Part shown: piece by piece, positions 1-8,742 of the stretch | Position numbering within the stretch: the stretch's first letter is position 1 | How the letters are laid out: each line of letters begins with the position of its first letter | DNA from: an uncultured Planctomycetales bacterium | GTDB lineage: Bacteria; Planctomycetota; Planctomycetia; Pirellulales; S012-138 | Length of the DNA: 64,000 nucleotides | Assembly (NCBI GenBank): GCA_937982665.1 | Contig: CALJLD010000075.1 | Location: forward strand, 29,301 to 93,300 | Direction: 5' to 3' | The notes under the pieces: model-generated | What the model was told of the DNA's origin: nothing | Database searches by the model: none | Seen by the model: only the letters and a program-made list of their open reading frames with translations | Translations under genes and position numbers: made by a program

Positions 1-1
1 G

Positions 2-3001
2 GTGGTTTCCTCGCATCCGAACTTCCGGCCGGTGGACGTGGAAGTTGGCCCTGATGGCGCCGTCTATTTCTGTGACTGGCATAATCCCATCATTGGCCAC
101 ATGCAGCATCACATCCGTGATCCCAATCGAGATACCGAGCATGGCCGCGTCTATCGCGTCAGCTACAAAGGCCGGGACCTGCTTGATCCGCCCAAGATTG
201 CCGGCGCTTCCATCACGGACTTGTTGGAAGTGCTGAAGTCCAAGAATGACCGCGAGCGTTATCGGGCACGCATCGAGCTTTCCAGCCGTGACAGTGCGGA
301 AGTGATTGCCGCAGTTGACGCTTGGGCCGCAGGGCTGGACAAGTCCAACGCCGACTACGAACACCACTTGCTGGAAGCCTTGTGGGTGCATCAGCAGCAT
401 GACGTTGTGGATCCGCCTTTGTTGCACCGCATGCTGAAGTCTGCCCAAGCCCGCGCAAGGGCCGCAGCAACTCGTGTGTTGTGCTATTGGCGAGACCGTG
501 TCGATAACTCTCTCGGCCTGCTGCGCGAGTTGGCCGAAGATGATTTCCCGCGCGTTCGCCTGGAAGCCGTACGGGCGTGCAGCTTCTTCCAATCGGCGGA
601 GGCCGCGGAGATTGCATTGTTGGCGCTCAATCATCCGCGAGACCGCTTCTTGGATTATGCGCTGAAAGAAACAGTGCGCGGACTTGCCCCGCACTGGAAA
701 GCTGAGATTGCCGCAGGCGAACCATTCGCAGGCGACAACCCGGCGGGGCTGGATTACATCCTTGCGGAAACCTCAACTTCCGACTTGTTGCGCATGGATC
801 GTGGCAAGCGAGTCTGCGAGGAGATTCTCGCCCGTCCAAATATCTTGGAGGAACATCGCAAAGACGCGATTGCACGTTTGGCCGAGATCAACGGAACCGA
901 CGAACTGACGGAACTCCTGGCCGCCATCAATCGCCTGGACGCCAGCGAGAGCGAATTCGCCGGGATGGTACTCAACGACTTCGCGCATGTGTTGACCATG
1001 GAGCCGCCGCACGGCTTGATGGATCGCAAAGACCAGTTGATGCAAATGGCGCAAGAAGGTGCCAGACCCATCACGCGGCAAGTTGCCTGGGTTGCGCTCA
1101 TCAGCGGATCACATTCGTTGGACGAAGCCTGGCAAGCCGGCATGGCCGAGCCCAAACAGCTGGCCGATTTGATCAACGCGATTCCGCTTTTGCATCATGA
1201 GCAAATGCGCTCGGCCGCGTTTGACCGCGTGGCGCCGCTACTGCAAACTTTGCCGCCGGCCTTGGCAGAGTTGCAAGGCCAATCACCGCTGGGCCGCTAC
1301 GTCCGGATCGAGCTGCCTGGCCGGCGTCGCACGCTCACGCTGGCGGAAGTGGAAGTCTTCTCCGGTGGCGTCAACATCGCGCCGCAGGGAACTGCCAAGC
1401 AATCGACAACCGCCCACAACGGCGCGGCGTCGCGAGCCATTGATGGCAACTACAGCGGGGTTTATTCCCAACAAGGACAAACCCACACGCGAGAGAACAC
1501 TCGCAATCCGTGGTGGGAGCTTGATCTGGGCGGGGCGAAGCCGATTGATTCCATCACCGTCTGGAACAGGGACGAAGCCAATGGGCAGTTCGCCAATCGT
1601 CTGGAGAACTTCCGCGTCACGGTGTTGGATGAGAATCGCCGGCCGGTGTTTCAATTGGCGAACAATCCCACGCCGCCGCGTCAGGCCAAGATTGAATTGC
1701 CTGGCGATCCCATTGCTTCCATTCGCAGAGCAGCCATGTTTGCGATTGCGTCCATGCCGGGTCACGAGGAAGCCTCGTTCCGCTTATTGGCCGATTACGT
1801 CAAGCGCGGCGAATTGCGGCCGGCGGCCGTTTCCGCCATCAGCCGAATCAAGTCCGGCTTTTGGCCCAACGATGAGATTCGTCCCTTGGTCAATTCCCTG
1901 CAGGAATATGTGACTTCCGTGCCGGTGGAAAAACGGACGGAACCGCAGATTGTTGACGCGCTGGCCTTCGCCAATGATCTGGCTGCCAGACTGCCTTCGG
2001 CGGAAGCTCAAGCGATGCGCAAAGCCTTGGGTGAGTTGGGCGTGAATGTCGTTCGCATTCGCACCATTCCCCACAAGATGATCTACAACCGGTCTCGGAT
2101 TTATGTTGAGGCTGGCAAGCCGGTGGAGTTGGTGTTGGAAAACTCTGACATCATGCCGCACAACTTGCTGATCACGCGGCCTGGCGCCATGCAAAGAGTC
2201 GGCGAAGCGGCCGAGCGCATGGCCACGCAGCCGGATGCATTCGCCAAGAACTTCATTCCGGATCTCTCCGAAGTGATGCTGGGAACGCGGCTGCTGCAAC
2301 CAAGCGAAACGCAGCGATTGCAATTCACCGCGCCCAGCACGCCTGGCGAATACCCCTACGTGTGCACGTTCCCCGGACACTGGCGAAGGATGAACGGCAT
2401 CATGTATGTGGTGCCGGACTTGTCCGCCATCCCGTTGGCTGATCTCCAGCCAGACATCACCGATGACGTCGCCGCGCGGCCGTTCGTTCGCGATTGGACG
2501 TTGGACGACTTGATTAGCGAAGTGAACAGCGTGGGTCCTGCCCAAAGTTTTGACGCTGGCAAGGAAGTGTTTACGGCAGCCAGTTGCGCGCAGTGTCACA
2601 AGATGGGCGAAGAAGGCGGCGAAGTTGGCCCAAACCTGCTCGATTTGCAGGAGCAACTCGCCAACGGCAAGAAAACGCCTGATCAGATTCTCCGTGACAT
2701 TGTCGAACCGTCTCACACGATCAACGAGAAATTCAAATCGTACATCTTTGAGACCGGCGACGGTCAGCTTGTGACAGGCGTCATTGTTGAAGAGACCGAA
2801 GACTACTTCCGGGTGACGTCCAACCCGCTAATTGAGCCCAAGCAAGTTGACAAGGACAACATTGAAGAGCAGTTGGAAGCCGAACTCAGCTTGATGCCGG
2901 AGAAGCTGCTCAACACGTTTACGCGTGAAGAGATCTTGGATCTGTTGGCCTATGTGCTCTCCGGCGGTGACCCGGCCAATGGTGTCTATCGGCGGGAGTA
3001 A
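2..3001 (+). CDS. PVC-type dehydrogenase/HEAT/discoidin/cupredoxin/cytochrome c fusion (5' partial)
   Basis: The reading frame is open from the first bases of the window, so the N-terminus lies upstream. What is visible: the last blade of a PVC-type membrane-bound dehydrogenase propeller (residues about 1-55, with PDGAVYFCDWHNP), HEAT-like helical repeats (about 65-420), an F5/8 discoidin-like module (about 430-555), more helices, an azurin-like cupredoxin (about 680-805) and a C-terminal cytochrome c with C862-A-Q-C-H866. The cupredoxin keeps the type 1 copper ligands: His in MPHN, then Cys-x4-His-x3-Met in YVCTFPGHWRRM, the azurin spacing. The family is typical of planctomycetes and thought to be exported for oxidation of sugars or similar substrates. 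Electron flow from the propeller through copper and heme is inference. The frame ends in TAA 17 bases before the convergent oxidoreductase. Confidence 0.9.
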   Translation: MVSSHPNFRPVDVEVGPDGAVYFCDWHNPIIGHMQHHIRDPNRDTEHGRVYRVSYKGRDLLDPPKIAGASITDLLEVLKSKNDRERYRARIELSSRDSAEVIAAVDAWAAGLDKSNADYEHHLLEALWVHQQHDVVDPPLLHRMLKSAQARARAAATRVLCYWRDRVDNSLGLLRELAEDDFPRVRLEAVRACSFFQSAEAAEIALLALNHPRDRFLDYALKETVRGLAPHWKAEIAAGEPFAGDNPAGLDYILAETSTSDLLRMDRGKRVCEEILARPNILEEHRKDAIARLAEINGTDELTELLAAINRLDASESEFAGMVLNDFAHVLTMEPPHGLMDRKDQLMQMAQEGARPITRQVAWVALISGSHSLDEAWQAGMAEPKQLADLINAIPLLHHEQMRSAAFDRVAPLLQTLPPALAELQGQSPLGRYVRIELPGRRRTLTLAEVEVFSGGVNIAPQGTAKQSTTAHNGAASRAIDGNYSGVYSQQGQTHTRENTRNPWWELDLGGAKPIDSITVWNRDEANGQFANRLENFRVTVLDENRRPVFQLANNPTPPRQAKIELPGDPIASIRRAAMFAIASMPGHEEASFRLLADYVKRGELRPAAVSAISRIKSGFWPNDEIRPLVNSLQEYVTSVPVEKRTEPQIVDALAFANDLAARLPSAEAQAMRKALGELGVNVVRIRTIPHKMIYNRSRIYVEAGKPVELVLENSDIMPHNLLITRPGAMQRVGEAAERMATQPDAFAKNFIPDLSEVMLGTRLLQPSETQRLQFTAPSTPGEYPYVCTFPGHWRRMNGIMYVVPDLSAIPLADLQPDITDDVAARPFVRDWTLDDLISEVNSVGPAQSFDAGKEVFTAASCAQCHKMGEEGGEVGPNLLDLQEQLANGKKTPDQILRDIVEPSHTINEKFKSYIFETGDGQLVTGVIVEETEDYFRVTSNPLIEPKQVDKDNIEEQLEAELSLMPEKLLNTFTREEILDLLAYVLSGGDPANGVYRRE

Positions 3002-3021
3002 GGAGCCCGGTTTGCTCCTTA
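2999..3021. terminator. hairpin spanning both stop codons of convergent genes
   Basis: TAAGGAGC at 2999-3006 pairs perfectly with GCTCCTTA at 3014-3021 across a 7-base loop. The TAA of each convergent gene is the outer end of the stem. There is no proper T tract on either strand, so it may be a weak bidirectional terminator or an mRNA 3' end stabiliser. Confidence 0.4.
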
Positions 3022-4335
3022 CAAACCTTCCACTTCAAACCCATCACGGTACTCGCGGCGCAGCAACGCGTTCGCTTCGTCCAGGTTGGTGACCTTCAAT
3101 TCGTCCGCGTTCCATTCCAGCTTCTGTTCCGGAAAGCGATTGGCAACAACGCCCAGGAGTAGCGCTTCGGTCAGCGGACCGCCGTAGCTGAACGGCGCGC
3201 TGGGCTCGCCTTCGCCCAGGCAGGCGTCGACCCATTGGTGATAGTGATTCGCTCCGTCAATTTGCGGGCGCTTATAGTCTTGGAACTTTGCGGCCGGATA
3301 GAGCGAGGCCTCCGCAATGTGCGGCAACAGCATCATGCCGTCTTCGCCAACGAACAAAGATCCCTGACCTGGCAAGTTGATGTCTTCGTCCAGGTCCAGA
3401 TCGCGCGGCGGCGCGTAGCGGCCGTCATACCAGGTCCAACGAAGTGTGTCGGTGGTGTATGCCGTGCCGGGGAACTCGTACTCCACTTTGTTCTGTTCCG
3501 GATGTCCCACGCCGGAAGGCTCGCGACAACTCGTGACCACCCAGTTGGGCGCGGTGAGTTCCAACGCCGCGTAAGGCGTATCAAAGATGTGCACGCCCAT
3601 GTCGCCCAACGTGCCGGTGCCGAAATCGATCAGCTTCCGCCAGTTGGCAGGATGATAGACACGCGGCGCGAAGGGGCGCTCGGCCGCAGTCCCCAACCAT
3701 AAGTTCCAGCTCAAGTTGTCGGGCGGCGTTTGGGTATTGGTGATGGGCCCGCCATCGTATCCCCAGTTCTTGTTGGACCACGCATGCACCTGGCTGACTT
3801 TGCCGATGACGCCGGATTGGATCATGGCGACCGCGCGACGATAGGCAGCATGCGAATGGATTTGAATGCCCATTTGAGTTGGCACGTTTTGTTGCTCGGC
3901 CGCCAAACGTAGTTGCCGCGCTTCAAAGACTTCGTGCGTGAGCGGCTTCTGGCAATAGACCGGCTTGCCCAGATTGAGCGCCGTCATGGCCGCTGGTGCG
4001 TGAGTGTGGTCCGGCGTCGAGACGACAACCGCATCGATGGAGCTGGCCATCTGGTCGAACATCTGCCGAAAGTCAGCAAAGGTCTTAGCACCGGAGTGCG
4101 TTCCCGCGGCGGCGGCCAGGTTGTTGGCATCCACATCGCACAACGCCACGACATCCACCGACCCGTGCGACGAGATCGATCCCAGATCGGACCCGCCCAT
4201 TCCACCGACGCCGATGTGTGCGGTCCGCAATCGCGCGGAAGACCATGCGGCCGAAGAGCTGGAAGCAAGGAGCGCGGCCGCGCTGATTGCACTACTGGTC
4301 TGCAAGAAGTGTCGACGTGTGAGTTGGCGTGGCAT
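3019..4335 (-). CDS. Tat-exported Gfo/Idh/MocA family oxidoreductase
   Basis: A 438-residue protein. The N-terminus has a twin-arginine signal (TRRHFLQ, Arg7-Arg8) followed by an Ala/Ser-rich hydrophobic stretch, predicting folded export with bound cofactor. The NAD(P)-binding Rossmann motif GVGGMG is at residues 42-47. The usual EKP motif appears as Q129-K-P131 in VYCQKPLTHE; Lys is kept. The C-terminal half has the family's alpha/beta substrate domain with a GTLGDMGVHIFD segment. The length fits secreted planctomycete members. The substrate is unknown, probably a sugar or derivative. It is convergent with the upstream dehydrogenase fusion and divergent from the propeller gene, with 219 bases between start codons. 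Confidence 0.9.
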   Translation of the reverse strand: MPRQLTRRHFLQTSSAISAAALLASSSSAAWSSARLRTAHIGVGGMGGSDLGSISSHGSVDVVALCDVDANNLAAAAGTHSGAKTFADFRQMFDQMASSIDAVVVSTPDHTHAPAAMTALNLGKPVYCQKPLTHEVFEARQLRLAAEQQNVPTQMGIQIHSHAAYRRAVAMIQSGVIGKVSQVHAWSNKNWGYDGGPITNTQTPPDNLSWNLWLGTAAERPFAPRVYHPANWRKLIDFGTGTLGDMGVHIFDTPYAALELTAPNWVVTSCREPSGVGHPEQNKVEYEFPGTAYTTDTLRWTWYDGRYAPPRDLDLDEDINLPGQGSLFVGEDGMMLLPHIAEASLYPAAKFQDYKRPQIDGANHYHQWVDACLGEGEPSAPFSYGGPLTEALLLGVVANRFPEQKLEWNADELKVTNLDEANALLRREYRDGFEVEGL

Positions 4336-4554
4336 TCAAGAACCTCTTCAGGCGGGGAGGTAAGTTGGCGGGGATATGGGGCGAGACGCCACCGGAGACA
4401 CATTCTAGGCAAATCCGCGGCAAGAATCCCGTCGTTTCTTGCCGCGCAGCAAACGGTTTGCTTGCTCTTGTCTCGCCCGCTGTCTACCTTGTCATCACAC
4501 CGCACGACGTTCCAAATCGATCATTGCCTGTCTCGTTGCAAAGAGGAGTTCCGC

Positions 4555-6987
4555 ATGGCCGGGAGACTTTCACTCCGCAGGGTTCTCGTCGCGTGGTTTT
4601 TTGCTTTTTCGGCCGTTGGTGTCCTTGGTCAACATTGCGTAGCGCAACAGGTTGGCGAATCAGCCGTCACGGATCAGGTGTTGGCGGAACATGCTCGGCA
4701 CTTGGAGATGGCGAAGAACTCGCCACATGCGGAGAACGCCTGGCAGTTTGTTGGACCGGAAGTTCCCATCGGCCGCGTGACTGATGTTGAAGTGCATCCT
4801 TCCGCGCCCGAAGTGATCTATGTTTCGTCTTGCGCCGGCGGAGTTTGGAAGTCCAGCGACGATGGAAAGACCTGGTCGCCCATCTTTGAGGATCACGCCT
4901 CGGCTTCCATTGGCGATATCGCCATTGCCCCGTCTGACCCCAACATTGTTTGGATTGGCACGGGCGAATCCAACATCTTCCGCAGTTCCATGGCCGGGTT
5001 TGGCGTGTACAAGTCGACCGACGCCGGCAAGACATTCCAATACATGGGCCTGGCCGATACGCAACACATTGGCCGCGTGTTGGTTCATCCCCAGAACCCG
5101 GACATTGTTTATGTGGCCGGCGCAGGTCACGAGTACGAACATAACGATGCCCGCGGAGTCTTTAAGACGACCGATGGCGGTGAGACCTGGGAGAAGGTCT
5201 TCTACAAAGGCCCCGATGTCGGTGCGATTGACCTGGCGATGGATCCTGAAGAGCCCGACACATTGTATGTCGGCACATGCGAACGTTTGCGATTGCGATG
5301 GAATGATCCGCTGCCTGGCCCGCAAGCGGGGCTCTATAAGACAACTGACGGCGGCGCGAGTTGGAAGGCTTTGACAGAAGGCTTGCCTGACTTTTCCGGC
5401 GGCGAGTACGAACGCGTGGGCATCGATATCTGTCGCAGTCAGCCGAATGTGGTTTACACCGTCCTGAATCACGCGGCCGGTCCCCGCGAAACGCGCGGTG
5501 CGGAACTTTATCGCAGCAACGACAAAGGCGAAACCTGGAGTCTGTGCGAAGGGACGGACCAGGTTCGCCGCGAGTTCCCCGCCTATGGCTGGGTCTTTGG
5601 CCAGGTTCGGGCTGATCCCACCAATCCTGATATTGTCTATGTCCTGGGATTGGGCTATCAGGGCTCGGAAGACGGCGGAAAGTCGTTCGTGCGACTTCGC
5701 GGCAGCCACGCGGACTACCACGCCATGTGGATTAACCCGAATGACAACAAACATATCCTCGTCGGCAATGACGGCGGGTTGATGATCTCGCGCGACTACC
5801 TGGAAAGCTACGAGCGTCCACAGTTGCCGATCTCCACTCCGTTCAATCTCGGCATCAGCTACACGGACCAGAAGTTCTGGCTGTATGGCTGCTTCCAGGA
5901 TTCCGGCGGGTATCGCGGCCTGATCGATCTCTCCGGCGGTCGAGACAATGTGAGTTGGATGGACGCGTGGGAGCGCGCTCCTGGCGATGAAGCCGGTCGT
6001 CAGGTTGTTGATCCCACTGACCCGACGATTGTTTACTCGGTGCGTCGTTACGGTGGCGGACCAACAAAGTCCGAAGTCGGCGATGAACCCGGCCAAGGAC
6101 GACGCGGAGGACGTTTTGGTCGTGGCGGGCAGGCACGAGATGCCGTTCAAGCCCGAGATGACGATGACCAACAAGGGGATGCTCAACAAGGTAACGCCAA
6201 TCAACAAGGACAACGCGGCCGTGGCCGTCAAGGACGAGGGCAAGGTGGAGGACGCGGCGCGCGGCAAAGCGGACCTGATTTCGGCGAAGCGACCAAACGC
6301 GCCCAATGGGTTTCACCTTTGGTGATCTCCCCGCACGATCCCAAACGCGTTTTGTACGGCGCGCAATTCGTATTCTTGACCGACGATCAAGGCGAGAACT
6401 GGAAGCAGATCAGTCCTGACTTGACCAACTACGATGAAGAGAAGCAAGGTAACATCGCGCACGCGGTTGTGTTTGCGATCTCGGAATCGCCGGTGGAAAA
6501 GGGCGTCATCTACGCCGGCACGGACGATGGCAACTTGCAAGTCACCCGCGATGAAGGGGAAAACTGGAAGTTGGTCACCAACGGACTGCCGGAAGGACTT
6601 TGCGTTTCCAGTATCGAAGCCTCGCACTTTGACGCAGGCACAGTCTTTATGACCATGACAGGTCGTCGGCACGATATCTTTGACACGTACATTTTCAAGT
6701 CGACCGATTATGGCGATACCTGGAAGCGGATCAGCGCTAACATCCCCATGGCCAGTGCCAACGTGATTAAGCAAGATCCGAAGAACAAAGACTTGCTATA
6801 CGCGGGCACTGACAAAGGCGTGTACGTCAGCACCAACGGTGGCGAACATTGGGACGTGCTGGGAAGCGGCCTGCCAACGGTCTACGTTCATGACTTGGCC
6901 GTGCATCCAACGGAAGACATGGCCGTGATCGCCACGCACGGAAGAGGATGCTGGCTGCTGGATATTCGTGCGTTGCGCGGAGAGTAG
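4555..6987 (+). CDS. secreted BNR/VPS10-like beta-propeller protein with RGG/Q-rich insert
   Basis: The start ATG at 4555 was chosen because it follows AAAGAGGAG and opens a signal peptide (MAGRLSLRRVLVAWFFAF...). The 810-residue protein consists of repeated BNR/Asp-box units (SSDDGKTW, STDAGKTF, TTDGGETW, TTDGGASW, SNDKGETW, STDYGDTW, STNGGEHW), as in sortilin/VPS10-like and glycosidase propellers. Residues about 510-575 are a low-complexity Gly/Arg/Gln/Asp stretch between propeller parts. The frame is open about 640 bases further upstream, but that extension is antisense to the oxidoreductase and lacks a signal peptide. Function is not known; planctomycete members are annotated as glycosyl hydrolases without proof. 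Confidence 0.88.
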   Translation: MAGRLSLRRVLVAWFFAFSAVGVLGQHCVAQQVGESAVTDQVLAEHARHLEMAKNSPHAENAWQFVGPEVPIGRVTDVEVHPSAPEVIYVSSCAGGVWKSSDDGKTWSPIFEDHASASIGDIAIAPSDPNIVWIGTGESNIFRSSMAGFGVYKSTDAGKTFQYMGLADTQHIGRVLVHPQNPDIVYVAGAGHEYEHNDARGVFKTTDGGETWEKVFYKGPDVGAIDLAMDPEEPDTLYVGTCERLRLRWNDPLPGPQAGLYKTTDGGASWKALTEGLPDFSGGEYERVGIDICRSQPNVVYTVLNHAAGPRETRGAELYRSNDKGETWSLCEGTDQVRREFPAYGWVFGQVRADPTNPDIVYVLGLGYQGSEDGGKSFVRLRGSHADYHAMWINPNDNKHILVGNDGGLMISRDYLESYERPQLPISTPFNLGISYTDQKFWLYGCFQDSGGYRGLIDLSGGRDNVSWMDAWERAPGDEAGRQVVDPTDPTIVYSVRRYGGGPTKSEVGDEPGQGRRGGRFGRGGQARDAVQARDDDDQQGDAQQGNANQQGQRGRGRQGRGQGGGRGARQSGPDFGEATKRAQWVSPLVISPHDPKRVLYGAQFVFLTDDQGENWKQISPDLTNYDEEKQGNIAHAVVFAISESPVEKGVIYAGTDDGNLQVTRDEGENWKLVTNGLPEGLCVSSIEASHFDAGTVFMTMTGRRHDIFDTYIFKSTDYGDTWKRISANIPMASANVIKQDPKNKDLLYAGTDKGVYVSTNGGEHWDVLGSGLPTVYVHDLAVHPTEDMAVIATHGRGCWLLDIRALRGE

Positions 6988-7030
6988 GACCAAAGATCCA
7001 CCGCACACTCGCGATCCAGTTCAACGTCAC

Positions 7031-8113
7031 TCAACCATAAGTCGATTCCGCGCTCACCGCGTTCTTGCCGGTGCGGGCTTCGTCCGCGCATGCGGCAATG
7101 GCGTCGCATGCCTGCTGGATTCCGTCTTGAGTGACGTTGAGATGGATCACCGCACGAATTTGTTGCGGACCAAAGGCCATGGCCTGCACTCCGCGTTCGC
7201 CCAGTCGTGCGGCAAACTCGCCTGCAGTCCCCAACCTGGAATCGAGCGCGAAGATCACGATGTTGGTTTCCGGAGGTGGTTGCAAAGATAAGCCGGGAAC
7301 CTGTTGCACGGCTGCTCCCAGCATTTTGGCCAGCTGATGGTCCTCCGCCAGGCGATCGACCTGATGCCGCAATGCGTACAGCGCGCCCGCGGCAATGATG
7401 CCTGCTTGCCTCATTCCACCGCCGAACATCTTCCGATGTCGATGGGCAGCGGCGATCTGATCTCGCGTGCCAACTAAAGCAGAACCCACCGGAGCACCAA
7501 GGCCTTTGCTGAAGCAAACACTCACAGTGTCAAAGTGACTCGCCCAAGTGGCTGCCGGAATGCCGCTGGCAACAACCGCATTGAACAGACGAGCGCCATC
7601 CAAATGTGTTGCCAGTTCGTTCTCTCGCGCCCAAGCGCAAATCTCTTCAACGGATTCCAAAGGCAGAATCTTGCCGCCGCCGCGATTGTGCGTGTTCTCT
7701 AACGTCACCAGCCGCGTGCGGGCGAGGTGCTCGTTATCAGGACGAATCAGACCTTGCACTTGCTCCAACCGCAGCACGCCAAACTCACCATCAACCGTGC
7801 GAGGAATCAATCCGCTTACCTGAGCGAAAGCCCCTTGTTCATAGTTGTAAACATGGCAGCCGGATTCACAGATGAATTCATCTCCCTGCTGGCAGTGGGT
7901 GCGGAGCGCAAGCTGGTTCGCCATCGAGCCCGAGGGCGTAAAGAGCGCGGCCTCCTTGCCCAACATCTCGGCGATCGTGTCTTGCAGTTCGTTGACTGTC
8001 GGATCTTCGCGAAAGACGTCATCGCCAACAGGGGCTTCCGCCATCGCGGAACGCATGCCAGGTGTGGGCAGAGTCAACGTATCGCTGCGGAGGTCAATCA
8101 CGGCGTGAGTCAT
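7031..8113 (-). CDS. ltaE: low-specificity L-threonine aldolase
   Basis: A PLP enzyme that splits threonine to glycine and acetaldehyde. The 360-residue product starts at MTHAVIDLRSDTLTLPTPGM; an ATG seven codons upstream is possible but would precede the conserved IDLRSDT start. Family marks: GDDVFREDPTVNELQ, the Asp of HLDGARLFNA (about residue 172) that pairs with the PLP nitrogen, and Schiff-base Lys at about 203 in SVCFSKGLGAPVGS. It is the last gene of a long minus-strand series and converges with the propeller gene. Length is normal for the family. Confidence 0.92.
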   Translation of the reverse strand: MTHAVIDLRSDTLTLPTPGMRSAMAEAPVGDDVFREDPTVNELQDTIAEMLGKEAALFTPSGSMANQLALRTHCQQGDEFICESGCHVYNYEQGAFAQVSGLIPRTVDGEFGVLRLEQVQGLIRPDNEHLARTRLVTLENTHNRGGGKILPLESVEEICAWARENELATHLDGARLFNAVVASGIPAATWASHFDTVSVCFSKGLGAPVGSALVGTRDQIAAAHRHRKMFGGGMRQAGIIAAGALYALRHQVDRLAEDHQLAKMLGAAVQQVPGLSLQPPPETNIVIFALDSRLGTAGEFAARLGERGVQAMAFGPQQIRAVIHLNVTQDGIQQACDAIAACADEARTGKNAVSAESTYG

Positions 8114-8742
8114 TCCAAATGCAATTCCAAACAATCAAACAACTGGTTTGCCAACAAGAGCAAGAGCAGTATAGCATCATGCCGCTCCAGTTCACGCATG
8201 CAGCGATGCTTATCGAAGGTCGCCGTAGGTGACAGGATGAATCGAGTTGGCGTTGATCGTTTGCAACTTGTGCCCGCACACCCGACCAGCGAACCGGCCA
8301 GAGCCTCGCGCGCAGCAAGCCCCGCAGCGCACCTTGAGGCGTATACATCGCGCCCGCGCCGGTCAAGTTTTTTTAAATCATCGAGTTGGTGAGCGCGCTA
8401 GCGTGAAACACCGGTCCAGCCCGTGTACAACAACTCGAAAATTCACGTGATATTTGCGGTGTGCGCGCTAGCGAAATTGCTGGGTGTGCGAACAAGACCG
8501 GCCGCCGCGACAGGCCAAGATTTTCAAACTGGTCTTCCACGCTGCGCAGCTTTCGTGCGAGATTTGCTCGTTCGCTCTTTGGCAACTGAACCCAAACTTT
8601 GAAACGCACCAATGCGTGTTGGGCCGCGGTCTAAACTCTTCACCGGGCTGCGGTGTTGGGCCGGGATCTCAGTCCTTCAGAGCGATCACCTTAATGGTTG
8701 ACTCTTGCGTGGTGTGAGCAGGGCAGGCAACGACTTTGCCGG
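8114..8742. other. gene-free stretch with a dispersed repeat
   Basis: I see no credible gene in these 629 bases. The right part (8543-8636) is a copy of a repeat also present at 33561-33655. Further left, two near-identical GCGCGCTAGCG sites lie at about 8394 and 8463, each followed by GAAA or TGAAA. Confidence 0.6.
8543..8636 (+). repeat. dispersed intergenic repeat, copy 1
   Basis: The core TGCGCAGCTTTCGTG..., GATTTGCTCGTTCGCTCTTT and GAACCCAAACTTTGAAACGC segments recur in the same order and spacing at 33561-33655 with few mismatches, followed in both by a GCGTG(T/C)TGGGCC segment. Both copies are intergenic and in the same orientation. Confidence 0.8.

Noticed and set aside
1784..2716. 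310-codon minus-strand frame inside the dehydrogenase fusion
   Set aside because: Antisense to a clearly conserved cupredoxin and cytochrome region.
3913..4554. N-terminal extension of the propeller gene, open for about 214 codons
   Set aside because: It is antisense to the Tat oxidoreductase, has no conserved features, and the downstream ATG has a ribosome site and signal peptide.
4660..6306. 548-codon minus-strand frame inside the propeller gene
   Set aside because: Antisense shadow caused by codon bias; no family features and no start context.
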